This document shows positions 62,461 to 64,000 of a stretch of 64,000 nucleotides of DNA, piece after piece. Origin of the DNA: Cohnella mopanensis (GTDB lineage Bacteria; Bacillota; Bacilli; Paenibacillales; Paenibacillaceae); assembly GCF_022352055.1 (NCBI RefSeq), contig NZ_JAKRWM010000001.1:372001-436000 (forward strand). The letters run 5' to 3'. Both the position numbers and the translations under genes were made by a program. Position 1 is the first letter of the stretch; every line of letters starts with the position of its first letter. Below the pieces are notes generated by a model. The model was not told the origin of the DNA. It made no database searches and saw only the letters and a program-made list of their open reading frames with translations.

Positions 62461-63105
62461 GTGCTTCCGAAAATTAATCAAACAATGTACATACAGACTG
62501 AAACGGTACCAGAGCCTTTAACGCTGCGTTCGCGCGTAGCCGATCAAGACCATCAACAGATTTATATCGAAATCCCGCTCGACGAGAAAAGTCGGAAGTT
62601 ATACCGTGCGCAAGAAGGCGAGAATCTTCATCTTTATTTCTTCACGGAAGACGGGGTGAAGCATTCTTTCTCTAGCGTCGTAACAGGGTTTCGCAAGGAT
62701 TCTGTTCCTCTCGTCGCAATTCGCAAGCCGGAGTTGGAGGACATTTCCAAGGATCAACGCCGCAGCTATCTTAGGGTCGAGGCTAACTTAGAGTTAGCTG
62801 TGAGAGTCGGGGATAAGATGAAGTTCGTAGCCATCACGGAAGATGTAGGCGGAGGCGGAGTTTCTTTCACCTGTGAACGAAATAAACCGATCGTGACGAA
62901 TGTTGTTTTAACCTGTTGGCTATTATTGAATTATAAAGGCGGCACGGTTGCGCATGCAAAATTTGAAGGCGAAGTCGTCAGAGTGCTTCCCGTCGAACCT
63001 GACAAGCATTTGATTATGATGCGCTTTAAGGAAATCGGCGATTCTGATCAACAGAAAATCATTCGATATTGCTTTGAGCGCCAATTGGACAAGCGTAAGG
63101 ATTAA
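62461..63105 (+). CDS. ypfA: PilZ-domain c-di-GMP receptor YpfA (MotI/DgrA-like)
   Basis: A 214-residue YcgR-type protein: N-terminal YcgR domain (residues 1-95) and C-terminal PilZ domain (about 100-205). The first motif DQRRSYLRVEA contains R-x(3)-R; the second reads EDVGGGGVSF, with Gly where the usual D-x-S-x-x-G has Ser. In Bacillus subtilis the protein (MotI) binds c-di-GMP and slows the flagellar motor. The GTG at 62461 is seven bases after GGAGGG. Position before ypfB and cmk is as in Bacillus. Confidence 0.92.
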   Translation: MLPKINQTMYIQTETVPEPLTLRSRVADQDHQQIYIEIPLDEKSRKLYRAQEGENLHLYFFTEDGVKHSFSSVVTGFRKDSVPLVAIRKPELEDISKDQRRSYLRVEANLELAVRVGDKMKFVAITEDVGGGGVSFTCERNKPIVTNVVLTCWLLLNYKGGTVAHAKFEGEVVRVLPVEPDKHLIMMRFKEIGDSDQQKIIRYCFERQLDKRKD

Positions 63106-63154
63106 TGCCGCGAGGCCCCTTGTCCAGGTCACATCTGGACATAGGAGGTCAAGC

Positions 63155-63358
63155 ATGGACGAAAAGTCTAAACAAAAGTACCAGTCTGATTTTGTCGCAT
63201 GGTCAAGTCGACTGGAACGGCTTATTTTACGAGGGATTATCGTGTTGGTCGTGTTGCTGAGTGTATCCCAGCTTATGCTCCAATTTCCGGCTGCTCGGCA
63301 CTGGCTGACGTCAACGGACGATTCGGAAGGCGTTCCGTTTCATTATCATGCACGCTAG
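63155..63358 (+). CDS. ypfB: YpfB-like small membrane protein (DUF5359)
   Basis: A 67-residue protein with one membrane helix (LILRGIIVLVVLLSVSQLMLQF) preceded by WSSRLER. Size, helix position and place between ypfA and cmk match Bacillus YpfB. ATG at 63155 after AGGAGG. Function unknown. Confidence 0.8.
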   Translation: MDEKSKQKYQSDFVAWSSRLERLILRGIIVLVVLLSVSQLMLQFPAARHWLTSTDDSEGVPFHYHAR

Positions 63359-63375
63359 CTAAGAGGATGGCATTT

Positions 63376-63404
63376 TTGCATCCCTAAGTGCTGTGTGGTA
63401 TAAT
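63376..63404 (+). promoter_or_regulatory. Putative SigA promoter of cmk
   Basis: TTGCAT (63376-63381), exactly 17 bases, TATAAT (63399-63404), about 85 bases before cmk. Confidence 0.6.
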
Positions 63405-63489
63405 TTCCTCATTCCTTGCAGGCTTTGCCTGCCTTATTTTTTCTAATTGACATCAGGTTGTTGGCGTGTAGGAGGCTAGTCTTTTTCTC

Positions 63490-64000
63490 ATGAATGGATC
63501 TCAGTACACTCGGATTAATATTGCGATCGACGGGCCGGCGGGAGCGGGTAAAAGCACAGTTGCCCGACTCGTTGCAAGGGCTCTTCAATATGTTTATGTC
63601 GACACGGGTGCCATGTATAGAGCCGTTACGCTCAAAGCTCTTGAAGCTGGTATACCGACCGAGGACAATGAACTCGTAGGGCAATTGGTTAAACAATTGG
63701 ATATCGTGCTGTTGCCAGGTGAGGCTGCTCAACTCGTTCTAGTGAACGGAGTAGATGTAACCTCAGAATTAAGGTCATTAGAGATCAACCGTAACGTTTC
63801 TTATATCGCTCGTCTAGAAAGCGTCCGCACACGGATGGCAGAACTTCAGCGCCGAATGGCCAAAGAGAAAGGCGTCGTGATGGATGGCCGAGATATCGGA
63901 ACCCACGTATTGCCGGATGCCGAATTGAAAATTTTCTTGACGGCAACGCCTAGAGAGAGAGCCAGTCGGCGGTTTCTAGAGTTAGGTCCTGATGCTGGCA
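63490..64000 (+). CDS. cmk: Cytidylate kinase (partial, runs off the window)
   Basis: CMP/dCMP kinase, first 170 residues. P-loop IAIDGPAGAGKSTVA at about residues 11-25, YVDTGAMYRAVTLKAL in the CMP-binding region, and MDGRDIGTHVLPDAELKIFLTA are all diagnostic. The ATG at 63490 is 14 bases from AGGAGG, rather far, but no other in-frame start codon lies between. The C-terminal quarter lies beyond base 64000. Confidence 0.93.
   Translation, partial: MNGSQYTRINIAIDGPAGAGKSTVARLVARALQYVYVDTGAMYRAVTLKALEAGIPTEDNELVGQLVKQLDIVLLPGEAAQLVLVNGVDVTSELRSLEINRNVSYIARLESVRTRMAELQRRMAKEKGVVMDGRDIGTHVLPDAELKIFLTATPRERASRRFLELGPDAG

Overview
The window is a chromosomal segment of an endospore-forming Gram-positive bacterium, most likely a member of the Paenibacillaceae (Paenibacillus/Cohnella-like). 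The evidence is the gene order: xerD-deoB-punA, dacF-spoIIAA-spoIIAB-sigF-spoVAA-spoVAB-spoVAF-lysA, ribDE(BA)H-scpAB-ytfI-ytfJ, dacB-spmA-spmB-rluB-resABCDE-serA and mecA-prsW-ypeB-ypfA-ypfB-cmk. These blocks match the Bacillus subtilis sporulation/respiration region with rearrangements, and most genes are preceded by strong AGGAGG-type ribosome binding sites. No rRNA, tRNA, IS element, phage or CRISPR array was seen.

Layout: 1-3.7 kb holds an OhrR-type peroxide regulator with a glutathione peroxidase, a SARP/BTAD-type response regulator and alanine dehydrogenase. 3.4-6.7 kb holds yqzK-xerD-deoB-punA. 6.7-24.2 kb is a cell-surface island lying between punA and dacF. It contains a 17-unit 51-bp tandem repeat array, a 2626-residue LPXTG-anchored protein with 13 SdrD-type B domains and its class D-like sortase on the minus strand, and, divergently, a five-gene exopolysaccharide-type locus: tandem-NodB lipoprotein, UDP-sugar dehydrogenase, PilZ-glycosyltransferase resembling hyaluronan synthases, second membrane deacetylase-like protein, and GH18-like hydrolase. 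24.3-30.2 kb is the spoIIA/spoVA sporulation block with recognisable SigF/SigG- and SigH-type promoters. 30.3-41.8 kb holds lysA, a large hybrid histidine kinase, ppiB, the riboflavin operon under an FMN riboswitch, and scpAB. 41.9-45.9 kb holds an SLH-domain protein, ytfJ, a second 17-unit 51-bp array related to the first, and dacB. 45.9-53.7 kb holds spmAB, rluB and the ResABC cytochrome c maturation system with the ResDE two-component system. 53.8-64 kb holds serA behind a structured leader RNA, small membrane proteins, a polysaccharide deacetylase, mecA, prsW, ypeB, the PilZ protein YpfA, YpfB and the start of cmk.

How the genes work together: the sporulation genes cover forespore sigma factor control (SpoIIAA/AB/SigF), spore cortex and core properties (DacB, DacF, SpmAB, YtfJ) and germination (SpoVAA/AB/AF, YpeB). 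The island looks like a set for building and editing a secreted polysaccharide (polymerase, UDP-uronate supply, deacetylases, hydrolase) together with a giant wall-anchored fibre. The PilZ domain suggests c-di-GMP control, but one of its two motifs is imperfect.

The best candidates for something undescribed are the PilZ-HAS-like polysaccharide locus with the divergent sortase/Sdr pair, the two matched 17 x 51-bp arrays placed just downstream of terminators 36 kb apart, and the serA leader, which can fold into mutually exclusive antiterminator and terminator forms. All functional statements are from reading sequence only; no database search was run.
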